From contig NC_016460.1 of NCBI RefSeq assembly GCF_000226115.1, positions 2,604,001 through 2,668,000 of the forward strand: a stretch of DNA of 64,000 nucleotides, written 5' to 3'. Both the position numbers and the translations under genes were made by a program. A model generated the notes under the pieces. It made no database searches and was not told where the DNA came from. It was given only the letters and a program-made list of their open reading frames with translations. Of the stretch, positions 44,595 through 54,662 are shown one piece after another. Position 1 is the stretch's first letter. The number at the start of each line of letters is the position of its first letter. The DNA is from Thermothielavioides terrestris NRRL 8126 (taxonomy: Eukaryota; Ascomycota; Sordariomycetes; Sordariales; Chaetomiaceae).

Positions 44595-46877
44595 TCACAG
44601 CCTGATCCTGCCCTCGCCACCTCCCCCGCCAAACCACCTCCTCACGTCTGTCCTTCCTCCTCCCGCACCACCACCGCTGCTGCTGCTGCTGCCGCGCCCG
44701 AGCCCTTCATCCCCGCCGCCGCCGCCCATCCACTTCGGCTTCTTGATCCCCTGCCCGATATCCTGCAGCCACTTGGGCGTGTCGAACGTGTCGATGGTGT
44801 TCCTGAAGCGGTGGCCCAGCGCCTCGAAGAAGTTCTCGTCCTCGGGCTCGTCCAGCACCACCGCCGCGCGGCCGACCCTCCGCGCCGAGGTGTTCGCCTG
44901 CGGCCGGCGTGGTGTGGCCGCCGGTCCCGCAGTCGTGCCCGCCGTCGGGGACGTGCCGAACGGGGTGGTCGGTCCTCCTCTCCCTCCTCGGGGGGGGGCG
45001 GTGGTACCCCGGCCGGGACGGGCGGGGATGGACAAGATCGGGGCAGAGCGGCCGCCGGCGGATGCGGGGTCGGCGCGGCGCGCGCGGATCGCGCTCGAGG
45101 AGCCGTTGAGTTCGCGCTCTATAAGGTCGCGGCCCTCGCGCCACGAGCCGGTGCCGAAGGCGGCGCCGGGCCAGTCTCCGTTGTCGCCGTCCTCCTCCTC
45201 GAGCACGTCGATGCCGGAGCCGAAGATGCGCCTGATCTTGCCGTAGAGACCGAAGAGCGTCGCGCAGACGGGGAGCAGGATGAAGGCGGGGAACAGGTAG
45301 TCAAACCACTTGCCCAAGGGGGTAAGGTTGATGAGCTGGCCGAGGAAGTCATAAAATACTGTGTCGCGGTAGATGCCACCCAAGAAGGTCATGAAGTTGT
45401 ACGTGAGGGGTACGCTGAGCCGGGCGACCTGGCTGGCGTACCAAAAGGCCGATTCCGGGGCGGTGTTGCGGCGCACGAGGGCACGGCCGCGCCAGACTTT
45501 GACTTCGGTAATGGAGATGAAGGCGGCCGCGCACATGTAAACCATCCACAAGGCGGCGACGACCTGTCCGACGAGGCCGACTTGGTCTTTACCACGGTCT
45601 CGCTGCTGGACTACGCTATAACGAATAACGGAGAGCTGCGGGAATAAGCCCTTGACGAGTTCGGACCAGACGATGCAGAGGGAGGCAAGGGAGAGGAGGA
45701 CGGCGAGTGCGATCTGCAGACAAGGAACTAGGTGGTAATGGAAGAGGAAGCGCGTATAGGGGGTGAAGAGGGTGTGCCTGTCCCAGAAACCGGAGCTGGG
45801 GGAGGCCTTGCCGAAGTCGAGCTTCTTCGAGGCTGCGGAGTCCAGGATCGCTTGCGTCTCGACGGCGTCTTGCAACAGCCGGTTCCACTCGTCCACGTAC
45901 CTCGACCGGGCGTGTTTAGCCCTGACTAGGCGCCTGGTAAGCTCGGCGAGGTACTTCTCTGTTATGACGTTGGGGAGCGGGCTCTGGTTTCCCGAGCCCC
46001 GGAGGATGCCCGCTTGGCTGGGCTGAGACTCGGGCAGGTTCGTCATGTCAACCAGCTCCTCGATCCAATCCTGAAAGAGGCTGGCGCTGCCGCCTTTGCG
46101 GCGGCTGAGCTCAGCAATCTGCAACTCCAAATCCTCGAGATCCATCTCCGCATCTTCCATCTTTTCGTAGACTCTCGGGGCCTGGGTTTGGATCCTACGC
46201 AATCTGCCGCTGATATTCGCGTTGCGGAAGAGCCGGCGGGGTATGGAGACGAGGCCGTGGCCCATGAGATAGATAGCAAGCACCAAACCCCAGCAGTACG
46301 CGAGAGCCATGACCGTGCTCTTGAGCGACTCAGAGAAGTGGCCGTAGGATATGAGTACGTATACCAGCCCGAGGGCTCCGGACCCAAAGACGATGGCATA
46401 ATACTGTGCGTTGGCATAGAGGCTGTCGAGCACCTTTTGCCGTGGCTCGCGATATCCGGAGTCGGAATACTCGCCGAGGATGGGGAGGATAAACCTGGCG
46501 AGCGTCAGAGCGAGCGCAGACTGAGGGATCAAGAAAGCACGGACGGCAACATACCAGGTCAGGGCAAACGTCAGCCAGTAGGCTATCCTCCACGACACGC
46601 GGAGCGCCTTCGGATCCAGCCATATGCCCCGCGCATCAACGTCGTCGGCCATGGCGCTGGAGGCCAGGTCTATTGGCACCAGCAGGACCATGCTCGCAGG
46701 AAGCCATAGCGCAAAGAAGACGGGCACCAGCAGGTAGCCGGGCGTGGAGCGTAGCGGCAGGTAGTATCGGAGGATCAGGAGGACGACGACCGAGATGCAG
46801 AGGAGTGCGACCAGCGCAAACACCAGCGACGGCACCGGCGACGGCGAGGACGACGATGTCGCGGTCTCCATCGTCAT
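44595..46877 (-). CDS. LMBR1-family multi-pass membrane protein
   Basis: 760 residues, one exon. Starts MTMETATSSSSPSPVPSLV and soon enters the first membrane segment (FALVALLCISVVVLLIL). About nine hydrophobic segments follow: two pairs near the N terminus, two around residues 165-215, and three or four after residue 390 (ALAVLLSLASLCIVWSE, AALWMVYMCAAAFISI, YLFPAFILLPVCATLFGLYG). Between them is a cytosolic coiled region (VYEKMEDAEMDLEDLELQI). The C-terminal ~200 residues are disordered, Gly/Arg-rich. The pattern is that of LMBR1/LMBRD2 proteins, proposed receptor-like or signalling membrane proteins; fungal function is not established. Second ATG at residue 3 is equally possible as start. 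Confidence 0.9.
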   Translation of the reverse strand: MTMETATSSSSPSPVPSLVFALVALLCISVVVLLILRYYLPLRSTPGYLLVPVFFALWLPASMVLLVPIDLASSAMADDVDARGIWLDPKALRVSWRIAYWLTFALTWYVAVRAFLIPQSALALTLARFILPILGEYSDSGYREPRQKVLDSLYANAQYYAIVFGSGALGLVYVLISYGHFSESLKSTVMALAYCWGLVLAIYLMGHGLVSIPRRLFRNANISGRLRRIQTQAPRVYEKMEDAEMDLEDLELQIAELSRRKGGSASLFQDWIEELVDMTNLPESQPSQAGILRGSGNQSPLPNVITEKYLAELTRRLVRAKHARSRYVDEWNRLLQDAVETQAILDSAASKKLDFGKASPSSGFWDRHTLFTPYTRFLFHYHLVPCLQIALAVLLSLASLCIVWSELVKGLFPQLSVIRYSVVQQRDRGKDQVGLVGQVVAALWMVYMCAAAFISITEVKVWRGRALVRRNTAPESAFWYASQVARLSVPLTYNFMTFLGGIYRDTVFYDFLGQLINLTPLGKWFDYLFPAFILLPVCATLFGLYGKIRRIFGSGIDVLEEEDGDNGDWPGAAFGTGSWREGRDLIERELNGSSSAIRARRADPASAGGRSAPILSIPARPGRGTTAPPRGGRGGPTTPFGTSPTAGTTAGPAATPRRPQANTSARRVGRAAVVLDEPEDENFFEALGHRFRNTIDTFDTPKWLQDIGQGIKKPKWMGGGGGDEGLGRGSSSSSGGGAGGGRTDVRRWFGGGGGEGRIRL

Positions 46878-47561
46878 GTTGAGCAGATGTGGTGTAGCAT
46901 GTCCCGGCGAAAAGTGTACGGTGCGTGTGTGTTCGCTAGATTCAATACCGAGTCCGGTGTAGGTAAAGGTTACTGTGTAAAGGTGAGTTAACGTTAGTTG
47001 GTTATGTCATGAGACCCTCGTTTGGAGGTGGCGCGGCTGCAACAGGGATCCTTTATCGCATGCATCTCCCCCCACCCCAGCCTATCTCTTTCAATATGAT
47101 TGGATACCTACCTTACCTTAGTAGGTCGTGAGTTATACAAAGTACACAGTAGTTCCATACAAGAGAGATGTTGTGTTAGTTAGTTCGTGGTGGAGTCGCC
47201 GGTAATATCTGGTCTCTCGGGTATAACTGGACGTAAATGCTGTTTTACCGTATATTCTGAATCTTACGAGCTCAGGCTTGTCGCGGCTCGGCTGCAAGCG
47301 GCCCGAAGTTCATACTGCCGGTGCTGACACAGGGAAATGACTGGCCAAGTCAACTACAATCTGGTTGTGAAATGGGCAGGGCTCGGGTTGAAAAGTTAGG
47401 GAAACCTAGTGCACAGGTCCCTGTCCCAGTAGTGTACAAGTACTGTGTATTCCGTACAGATCCGTACACTACACAAAGCTTCCCCGCTCCGGTGCCACCG
47501 TCCATCACCTGCACAGGCAAAGCCTGGGAGGGGTTGGACTGAGGAGCGGGACGCAGATAAG
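46878..47561. promoter_or_regulatory. Divergent promoter region, LMBR1 and ALDH genes
   Basis: 684 bp between two outward-reading starts. Contains TTACCTTAGTAGG (near 47112) and TATTCCGTA at 47448-47456, about 105 bp before the dehydrogenase ATG. No coding potential recognised. Confidence 0.5.
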
Positions 47562-49236
47562 ATGACCACCCTCCTCCTGCGGATCGCGTGTGCCTTGAAG
47601 AGAAGTCCTGTCACTGTTGGCACCGTCCGCAGCTTTGCTTCGCACAGCAGGCAGAGGTCGCAGAACAACAACTTAATAAGGACGAGAATGGAGGTGCAAC
47701 TCACAGCGCCGAACGGCAGGACGTGGGTTCAGCCCCTGGGCCTGTTTATTAACAACGAATTTGTCAAGAGCAGCAACGAACAGAAGATTACGACCATCAA
47801 CCCAACGTGCGTCAGCCGCTTCTTGCGCCGGCGCATGGGTGATTGCTGACTTCGACTTGGGTTCTAGGACGGAGGAGGAGATCTGCTCCGTCTACGCAGC
47901 GACGGTCGATGATGTCGACAAGGCAGTGGCCGCCGCCCGCAAGGCGTTCAGAGATCCATCGTGGAAAGCCCTCTCGGGCACAGAGCGTGGCGCGCTGATG
48001 CTGAAGCTAGCAGATCTGGTGGCTCAGCACGCCGAGACGCTGGCCACCATTGAGTGTCTCGACAACGGCAAGCCGTACTCTGTCGCGCTCAATGAGAACG
48101 TGCCTGAAGTGATCAATGTGCTCAAGTACTATGCCGGCTACGCCGACAAGAACTTTGGCCAGGTCATTGACGTCGGCCCCGCCAAGTTTGCCTACACGGT
48201 CAAGGAGCCCCTGGGCGTGTGCGGCCAGATCATTCCGTGGAACTACCCGCTTGACATGGCCGCCTGGAAGCTGGGCCCTGCTCTCTGCTGCGGCAACACG
48301 GTGGTGCTCAAGCTCGCCGAGCAGACGCCGCTCTCGATGCTGTACGTGGCACAGCTCATCAGGGAAGCCGGCTTTCCGCCGGGCGTGGTGAACATCATCA
48401 ACGGCCACGGGCGCGAGGCCGGCGCGGCGCTCGTTCAGCACCCAGGCGTCGACAAGATTGCTTTTACGGGCAGCACCGCCACCGGAAAGGAGGTCATGAA
48501 GATGGCCTCCGCCACCATGAAGAACATCACCCTGGAAACGGGCGGCAAGTCGCCGCTCATTGTCTTTGAAGACGCCGATCTCGACCTGGCAGCGACCTGG
48601 TCGCACATTGGCATCATGAGCAATCAAGGCCAGATCTGCACCGCCACGTCGCGTATCCTGGTCCACGAGAGCGTCTACGAGGCTTTTGTCGAGAAGTTCA
48701 AAGCTAAGGTCGAGGAGATCTCGGTGGTGGGCGACCCGTTCGAAGAGACGACGTTCCAGGGCCCGCAGGTGACCAGGGCGCAGTATGAGCGCGTGCTGTC
48801 GTACATCAGGTCGGGGCAGGAAGAAGGCGCCAGCATCGTCCTCGGCGGCGAGCCGGCGCCGCAGAAGGGCAAGGGCTTCTTCGTCGCGCCCACCGTGTTC
48901 GTCAACGTCAAGCCGACCATGAAGATATTCCGCGAGGAGATCTTCGGGCCCTGCGTGGCCATTGTCGCCTTCAGCACCGAGGAAGAGGCCATCCAGCTGG
49001 CGAATGACACGACCTATGGCCTGGGGTCGGCGCTGTTCACCAAGGATCTCACGCGGGCGCACCGCGTCGCCAGAGAGATTGAAGCAGGCATGGTCTGGAT
49101 CAACAGCAGTAACGACTCGGATTTCCGGGTTCCCTTCGGCGGTGTCAAGCAGTCGGGCATCGGCAGGGAGCTGGGAGAGGCCGGGCTTGCGCCGTATTGC
49201 AACATCAAGGCCATACATGTAAACATGGCCGCGTGA
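47562..49236 (+). CDS. NAD(P)-dependent aldehyde dehydrogenase
   Basis: Oxidises aldehydes to acids. Exons 47562-47806 and 47868-49236 give 537 residues. Family motifs are intact: cofactor-binding FTGSTATGKEV, general base Glu in LETGGKSP, catalytic Cys in NQGQICTATSR, and EEIFGPCVAIVAF and PFGGVKQSGIGRE near the C terminus; the Asn of IPWNYPLDMA that steadies the oxyanion is also present. It is closest in style to fungal ALDH1/2-type (acetaldehyde) enzymes. The ATG at 47562 yields an Arg-rich leader without acidic residues (MTTLLLRIACALKRSP..), a plausible mitochondrial presequence; an in-frame ATG at 47688 would give a cytosolic form starting MEVQLTAPNGRTW of usual length. Confidence 0.93.
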
Positions 49237-49901
49237 CGGCCTTGCTGTATCTCCGTGTATTCTTGCTTCTTCTTCTTATTCTTTTTCTTTTCTTTTTCCT
49301 TCACGAAAACAAGTGTGCCTGGATTTTCAATCCTGCGGCTTCGATTTATTCGCAAAGTTCGCAATGCTTCGACTGGGGCACACGGGATTGAGAAAGCTTG
49401 CTTACAATCCGGAACCGATGCGCAGCTGGAGATCAACAGACAGATCCTGCCAAATGCGGAAACTTCTTTCCCGGCTCTTTCGGCCCCTTCAGGGTGAGGA
49501 CAACTCGATTCTGCTGCATACCCCCTTATGATCGAGAAGACCCACGGACTCTTTCTCCATCGCAAATCTAATCTCAGTGCCACCTTCTTTCAAGCTTGCG
49601 TGTTGTCGGCCTCGAGGCTGTATAACAGGGCGATAACGCCAAGCCGCTCTACTGTGTATGTACTGTGTAATGAGACAGCCAATGCCTACTCAATTGGGTT
49701 GGAGCTCAGCTCCACATTTCGAGCACAGAGGCTCCGCGCTGGAGTGTCATCATCGTGTCGTCGCCGCGTATCTTGAACGGGGTTCTTCGACCTCCGCAAA
49801 CGGCCCTCAACACCCGAGTTGCGCTTCGAACGTAGCCGTTCACGAGTCCCAACCTCCTTATCCCCGGCCGTCGGCGCAACCGCATCCGCATCCGCAACCC
49901 A
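49237..49901. other. Spacer ALDH to SEC12
   Basis: 665 bp. A T/C-rich run just after the dehydrogenase stop (49260-49305) is probably 3' untranslated. The rest holds the SEC12 promoter. No gene seen. Confidence 0.55.
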
Positions 49902-51800
49902 ATGGCGCCGGCGATACCCGCGGCCGAACTGCGACTTTCATACCCCCTGTACGCCCTCGATTTTGACCCGCAAGATGCGACCCGTCTTATAGTCGGCGGC
50001 GGCGGCGGAGCTGCGAGGAGTGGGGTGGGAAACAAGGTCAGCGTGCTCGATGCCGCTCGTGAGGACGCGCTGCAGCTCGTCTCCGAGCTCGAGCTCAGCC
50101 CCGACGAGGACAGTGTCAACACGCTCGCTGTTGGCGCCCGCCGGGGGAATTCGCTTTTGTTCTACGCGGGCATCAACTCGGCCGAGGCCGATTTGCAGAA
50201 GGGCAAAAACGAGCACTTCAGGGTGTTTAAGGCCGACCTGCCCCGCAAGGCCAGCGCCGAGCCCAAGATCAGCGAACTCTCGCGAACTGCCCTCTTCTCC
50301 ACCACAGACGCCGAGGCATACCAAAGGTTGTTAAGGATATCAGGCAAAGTTGGGGCCGCTGCAACTGGTACAATAGGGCGCTCCAAGGATGCGCAAATTG
50401 CCATCTTTGACCTTCCCTCGGCCAGCAGCGGCAGCTCCACTCCCAGACTCAGGGGCAAGCTAGAGCTCTCGAAGGAGGCCATGGATATGGACATGATACA
50501 GATCTCCGACGATGAGCACCAGCTGGTGTATTGTGACGGCTACGATATCTACACTTTGATCATCGGAAAGGCCAGTGTCAACGGCCCCCACTGCGTCTTC
50601 ACCATGCCGGATGACGAGTCCAGCGGAGCCACTGCCCGCCCGTCGCTCCGATCTATACGCTTCCTCACTCCGACGTTCGTGCTGGCCGTTGCAAATCTGC
50701 CCCAGGCACGTGGAGCCGTGCTCCAAGGCTTCCGTCTTCCCAAGCCATCCGATCTAGGCAAAGAGGAGAGGGAAGGAAAAGCCCGGCTTGCCGTCACAGC
50801 GCGCGTCCCCAAGCACGTCGCGCGCGCCACGGGCCTAGCGGTCCGCAACCTCTCGCCGCCACTCACACCTTCAACAAAACAAGGCGACACACAATTCGTC
50901 ATCGCCGTGACCGGTCAAGACAGCTCCATCACCCTCTACACGCTCGAGCATCAAACCGTGGGCGAAATCAGTCTGATCGCCAACCTCCACCCCGTCACCA
51001 CGCTAAAGGAGGCTCACCTCGGCCCCATTTCAGGACTCGCATTTTCGCACTTCACCCCGCCGCCGGAGCCCTCAGCCTCCGCTTCAGAAAAGGACCCGAA
51101 AAAGCCTTCCCCACACCTCAAACTCGCCTCCATCGGCTCCATGGCCAACACCTGCGTCGTCCACACCCTCCCTCTCAAACAGCTGCCCACCACCACCAAA
51201 CCGAAACCGGGTCCCCAACGCAGCGCCCCTCGCGCCGCGCGGTACGTCCTGGCGCTCAAAAGCCGGCCACCCTCCGGGACGAAGCTGTTCGTCGGCGCGG
51301 CCCTCGTCTTCGCCCTCCTCGCCCTGCTGCTGCAGGGCATCCTCGAGGTGAAGGGCCTCTCCAAGCCCTACCTCGGCGCGCGGTCCGTCACGCCCGTGCG
51401 CTGGCACAGCCCCGGGCTGTACTACGCGCTGTCGGAGTCGGCGCCGCCCGTGACGCCCCTGCCGTCCGGGTTCTTCGAAAAGTACCGAGATCTAGGCGAG
51501 GCGGGCGGGCTGCCGGAGCGCAAGGTGCCCGTGCTCCTGCACCGGCCTGCGGCGGCTGGCCGGGAGGGCGAGGTGGAGGGGGAGGGGGAGGGGGAGGGGG
51601 AAATCGAGGTCGTTGAGAACCATGACGAGGAACGGCATGGGCCGGCGAGGGAGTGGGAGGCGCTGCACCCCGCGCAGAAGGAAGCGTGGAAGGAGAAGCT
51701 GAAGAGGGCTGGGCAGTGGGGCGAGGAGATGGGCGAGGCCGTCTTTAAGGGCATTTTGTTTGGGGAGATCGCCGGCGTTGTGGGGGCTATGGTTGCGTAA
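49902..51800 (+). CDS. sec12: SEC12, guanine nucleotide exchange factor for Sar1
   Basis: 632 residues, one exon. SEC12 is an ER membrane protein that loads Sar1 with GTP and so starts COPII vesicle formation. The N-terminal beta-propeller faces the cytosol. Its first blade contains LIVGGGGGAARSGVGNKVSVL, the glycine-rich K-loop ending in GVGN that is diagnostic for SEC12 exchange factors. Further blade remnants include ISGLAFSHF and LASIGSMANTCVVHTLP. One membrane segment (LFVGAALVFALLALLLQGIL, about residues 466-486) gives a type II topology, with a ~140-residue lumenal tail that contains a Glu/Gly-rich repeat (EGEVEGEGEGEGEIE). The ATG at 49902 has a CCCA context and fits the family start. 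Confidence 0.92.
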   Translation: MAPAIPAAELRLSYPLYALDFDPQDATRLIVGGGGGAARSGVGNKVSVLDAAREDALQLVSELELSPDEDSVNTLAVGARRGNSLLFYAGINSAEADLQKGKNEHFRVFKADLPRKASAEPKISELSRTALFSTTDAEAYQRLLRISGKVGAAATGTIGRSKDAQIAIFDLPSASSGSSTPRLRGKLELSKEAMDMDMIQISDDEHQLVYCDGYDIYTLIIGKASVNGPHCVFTMPDDESSGATARPSLRSIRFLTPTFVLAVANLPQARGAVLQGFRLPKPSDLGKEEREGKARLAVTARVPKHVARATGLAVRNLSPPLTPSTKQGDTQFVIAVTGQDSSITLYTLEHQTVGEISLIANLHPVTTLKEAHLGPISGLAFSHFTPPPEPSASASEKDPKKPSPHLKLASIGSMANTCVVHTLPLKQLPTTTKPKPGPQRSAPRAARYVLALKSRPPSGTKLFVGAALVFALLALLLQGILEVKGLSKPYLGARSVTPVRWHSPGLYYALSESAPPVTPLPSGFFEKYRDLGEAGGLPERKVPVLLHRPAAAGREGEVEGEGEGEGEIEVVENHDEERHGPAREWEALHPAQKEAWKEKLKRAGQWGEEMGEAVFKGILFGEIAGVVGAMVA

Positions 51801-54662
51801 GGGCTATAATGTGAGATGAATATGTGATGTGTGAAGAAGAAGTAACGACTTGCAGTATTGAGCATTCGGAGGATTTGGGAGAGTTCAGAGCAAGTGGTGA
51901 GTTACCTGTATGATAACTGCTGTGTTCCAGTTATGTGGCAAGAGTTTGTCTGCCAGGTAGCTGGCGTACTGGGCAACCAGTGTTTGTTTACCTCTTTTTC
52001 CCCGTCCCGGCTTAAAGGGGGTGTGAGCTCCACTTGGAATTCAAGCGCGCTCAGTCTGGACAGGGAACTCGAGTTGGATTTGAGCCATCTTGCACATTTG
52101 TTCCCAACAAAAAGTGGCCACAGTGACTGACATCGGAAAGCGACCTGGTTGGGATCTCGACCGCTTGCCTGAGGAGAAATTTACCCCCCTAGTGGCGCCA
52201 TCATCGCGGCGGCAGAACTCTCAATACCGGAGTCGATCGGTCCGTCACTCAAAGTTCACAGCTGTTACACTGCTGAGCCATGCTTTCAGAGCTGCTGACC
52301 TTTTTGACTGAGAGAGGGGCATGGGCGGTGAGCGTTTGGCTTGCCATTCTTGCCGCTCGCCGATCTGTACTATGTCCGTTCCCATAGCTGCTCCCTGAGC
52401 AACCCCGTGGAAAAAGCTGACGAAGAGCCCTTCCCGGGCGCGCCGTGGCCGACCATCGCTTTGCTGCGGGCTCCTGCCACAGCTGGTCCGAGTGGAACAT
52501 TCCTGTGGAATGCTGCCAGGGCACGGAGGCACGGATGGTAGAGGAAGGCACTCTGTAAGCGTGTAAGCGGCGGGCCAAAGACGGTCGTCTGTGACTACTG
52601 AGACATGCATGTCACGTTACCACGACACGTTCAAGTGGTACCGTCCCGGCATCGATGTTGAGCGGCCGAAGGGTCGGCAAATCGGCAGGTGTTCTCCGGG
52701 TCTGCTACCCTGCACCTGAGCCACGACAGCTTCCGCAGGGCCAAGATGACGAGCTGTGTCCTATATTGGACAAGAACGTGGTGGCTTCGGGTGATACCAC
52801 GGTACGGGACACAGCAGGTCGGTTGGCGCATGGGGTGGTGGTGGTTGCTACTCAATTTATTAGCAGCCCACAGGGCAGGTGAGAAAGTCAGGTCTCCAGT
52901 TGCCTTCAACTTCGTACCTGACCAGCGGCTGGGACGGTGTGCGGTGGGGGTTGAGATGGGTGGTAAGGCGGTGGGAAGTACCTAGGTAGAGTTGGAACTG
53001 GAATATCTTGAGAGTGGGAGCGAAACGGCTCGGTATGTGGTTCGTCCTGCTTGGCTCCCGTCTCCTGTCTCCCGGCACCTGAGGCAGGAGCAACTCGGGG
53101 ACGGTTTCCCAAAGCTGTTGCCGCTTGGATCAGATAGGCATCCACTGGTAGACAATCGGGGCAAGAACGTTCCAGTCCGTAGGGCGCGATCACGAAACAT
53201 TACTTCCAGGTTCCAGGTTCGTGTCTCATCTATACTGCTGTGTATGGATGTGCCTGCCAAGACTGCGTAGGTAGGCAAGTGCCTGCCAAGACCTTCAAGT
53301 TGGATCTGCTTGCAGCTCCTTGTGTCATCAATATCTGTTTGGAGTCGCACACCACCGACCTTGAGAGATTCCCCTCACTCGCCTCTCGTGTTCAGCAACC
53401 CTCTGCTCCAGCCGTCAGCGCCTTCCGCCTTTTCTCGCAATCCGCCCTATTTTCCGGTTCTGCATGCCGCCCGTCCCCGCAGATCCACTGCGACGGTCGA
53501 GTCCGACTTCAGCCGGAATACAACAAGCGGTCGTGAATTCGTAACGGAGCGACCTTCTCAAATTTAGGATATTTGCCGCGTCATCCTGCTTTGCGGGAAT
53601 ACCAAGCTTTCAGCACGGGATGCCCTCCGCGCGCCCCAGATCTGCCGGAAAGGGACCACGCCCATGCGGCTGATCGTCGCACTTTGGGCCGTCTTCCTCC
53701 CTTGCGTCGCATCGCGGAGGCATTTGCGCCATTCGAGGAACCTGGCTGGTGCGGACAACAGCGCCGCGCTTTCGTCAGCTTTCGCTCAATCGAAAGCGCA
53801 AACCATCGCTGATCCTCGCGTTCTGCCGGCTCTTCTCCCTTCTCCTTCCCTTCCGTCTTTCCGATGAGGGTTGAAGAAGGGTTTTGGGCACCACCGAAAG
53901 GACCTTCCCGCCGGCGAGCCAGGCCCGTACCGTACCATCTCTTATATTCCTGGTTGCATCTCCTATGCCCGAAGACTGGCTCGATGGGAAGCTACTGTTT
54001 CTCCTCCCAGCCAATGCGGGCCCTTGTTAGATTGAGCTTGCGTTGTTACTCAACCTGCGGCATTGGACGAACCGTCTGAGCTGCCTGTCTCGACCCTAGG
54101 ATCTCCCTCGTTAACATCGACGCACTGTTCGGATGCACACTCAGTCATTGTCAACCATAGTCCCCAAGTGGCGACTCAGAAGGAGACCCTGCGTTCTCCG
54201 CCGATGTTCTATGCTTTCAACTACCCTACTGGTAGATGGAAGGTGGGAGAGTCTTGGCTGGCTACCCAAAGTTAGGAGATGCTTCCTAACCGCAAGGCCT
54301 GTGAATTAACACAACGTTCCGTCCCCCAAGCAGAGGGCTGCGTCTCCCCGGCAATGTGGTATCTACCACCATGACCTTCATTTATAACTCCCCACATACC
54401 CTTCCATCACCGTTCCAGTCTTCCGCCTCTCTCGCTTGCGACGCTACCGCATGCATATGGAAGCCCGGTACCGCCGCGGAAGGAGATGCCGATGTTTGCC
54501 AATATTAATTTCCGAACGTGTAGTTCGTCCATAAATCTTGACGTCGCCTCCTGGCTTGTTTCTCTCGACCACCGAGGATCAATTCCCCTTGCCCTCTTGC
54601 CCCTGCGCCGTCTGTCTCATTGGTTTTTCTCCTTGCACGGCTGAGCAGAGCCCTCGACGAAC
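51801..54662. other. 2.9 kb spacer upstream of chitin deacetylase
   Basis: No supportable gene. A short direct repeat GTGCCTGCCAAGAC occurs twice near 53250-53295. TTATAA at 54382-54387 lies about 280 bp before the next ATG and could be a promoter element. C/T-rich DNA (54550-54620) precedes the start. Open frames up to 147 codons exist but lack motifs. Confidence 0.5.

Noticed and set aside
48007..49218. 403-codon minus-strand open frame
   Set aside because: Shadow of the aldehyde dehydrogenase, whose + strand reading has all catalytic motifs.
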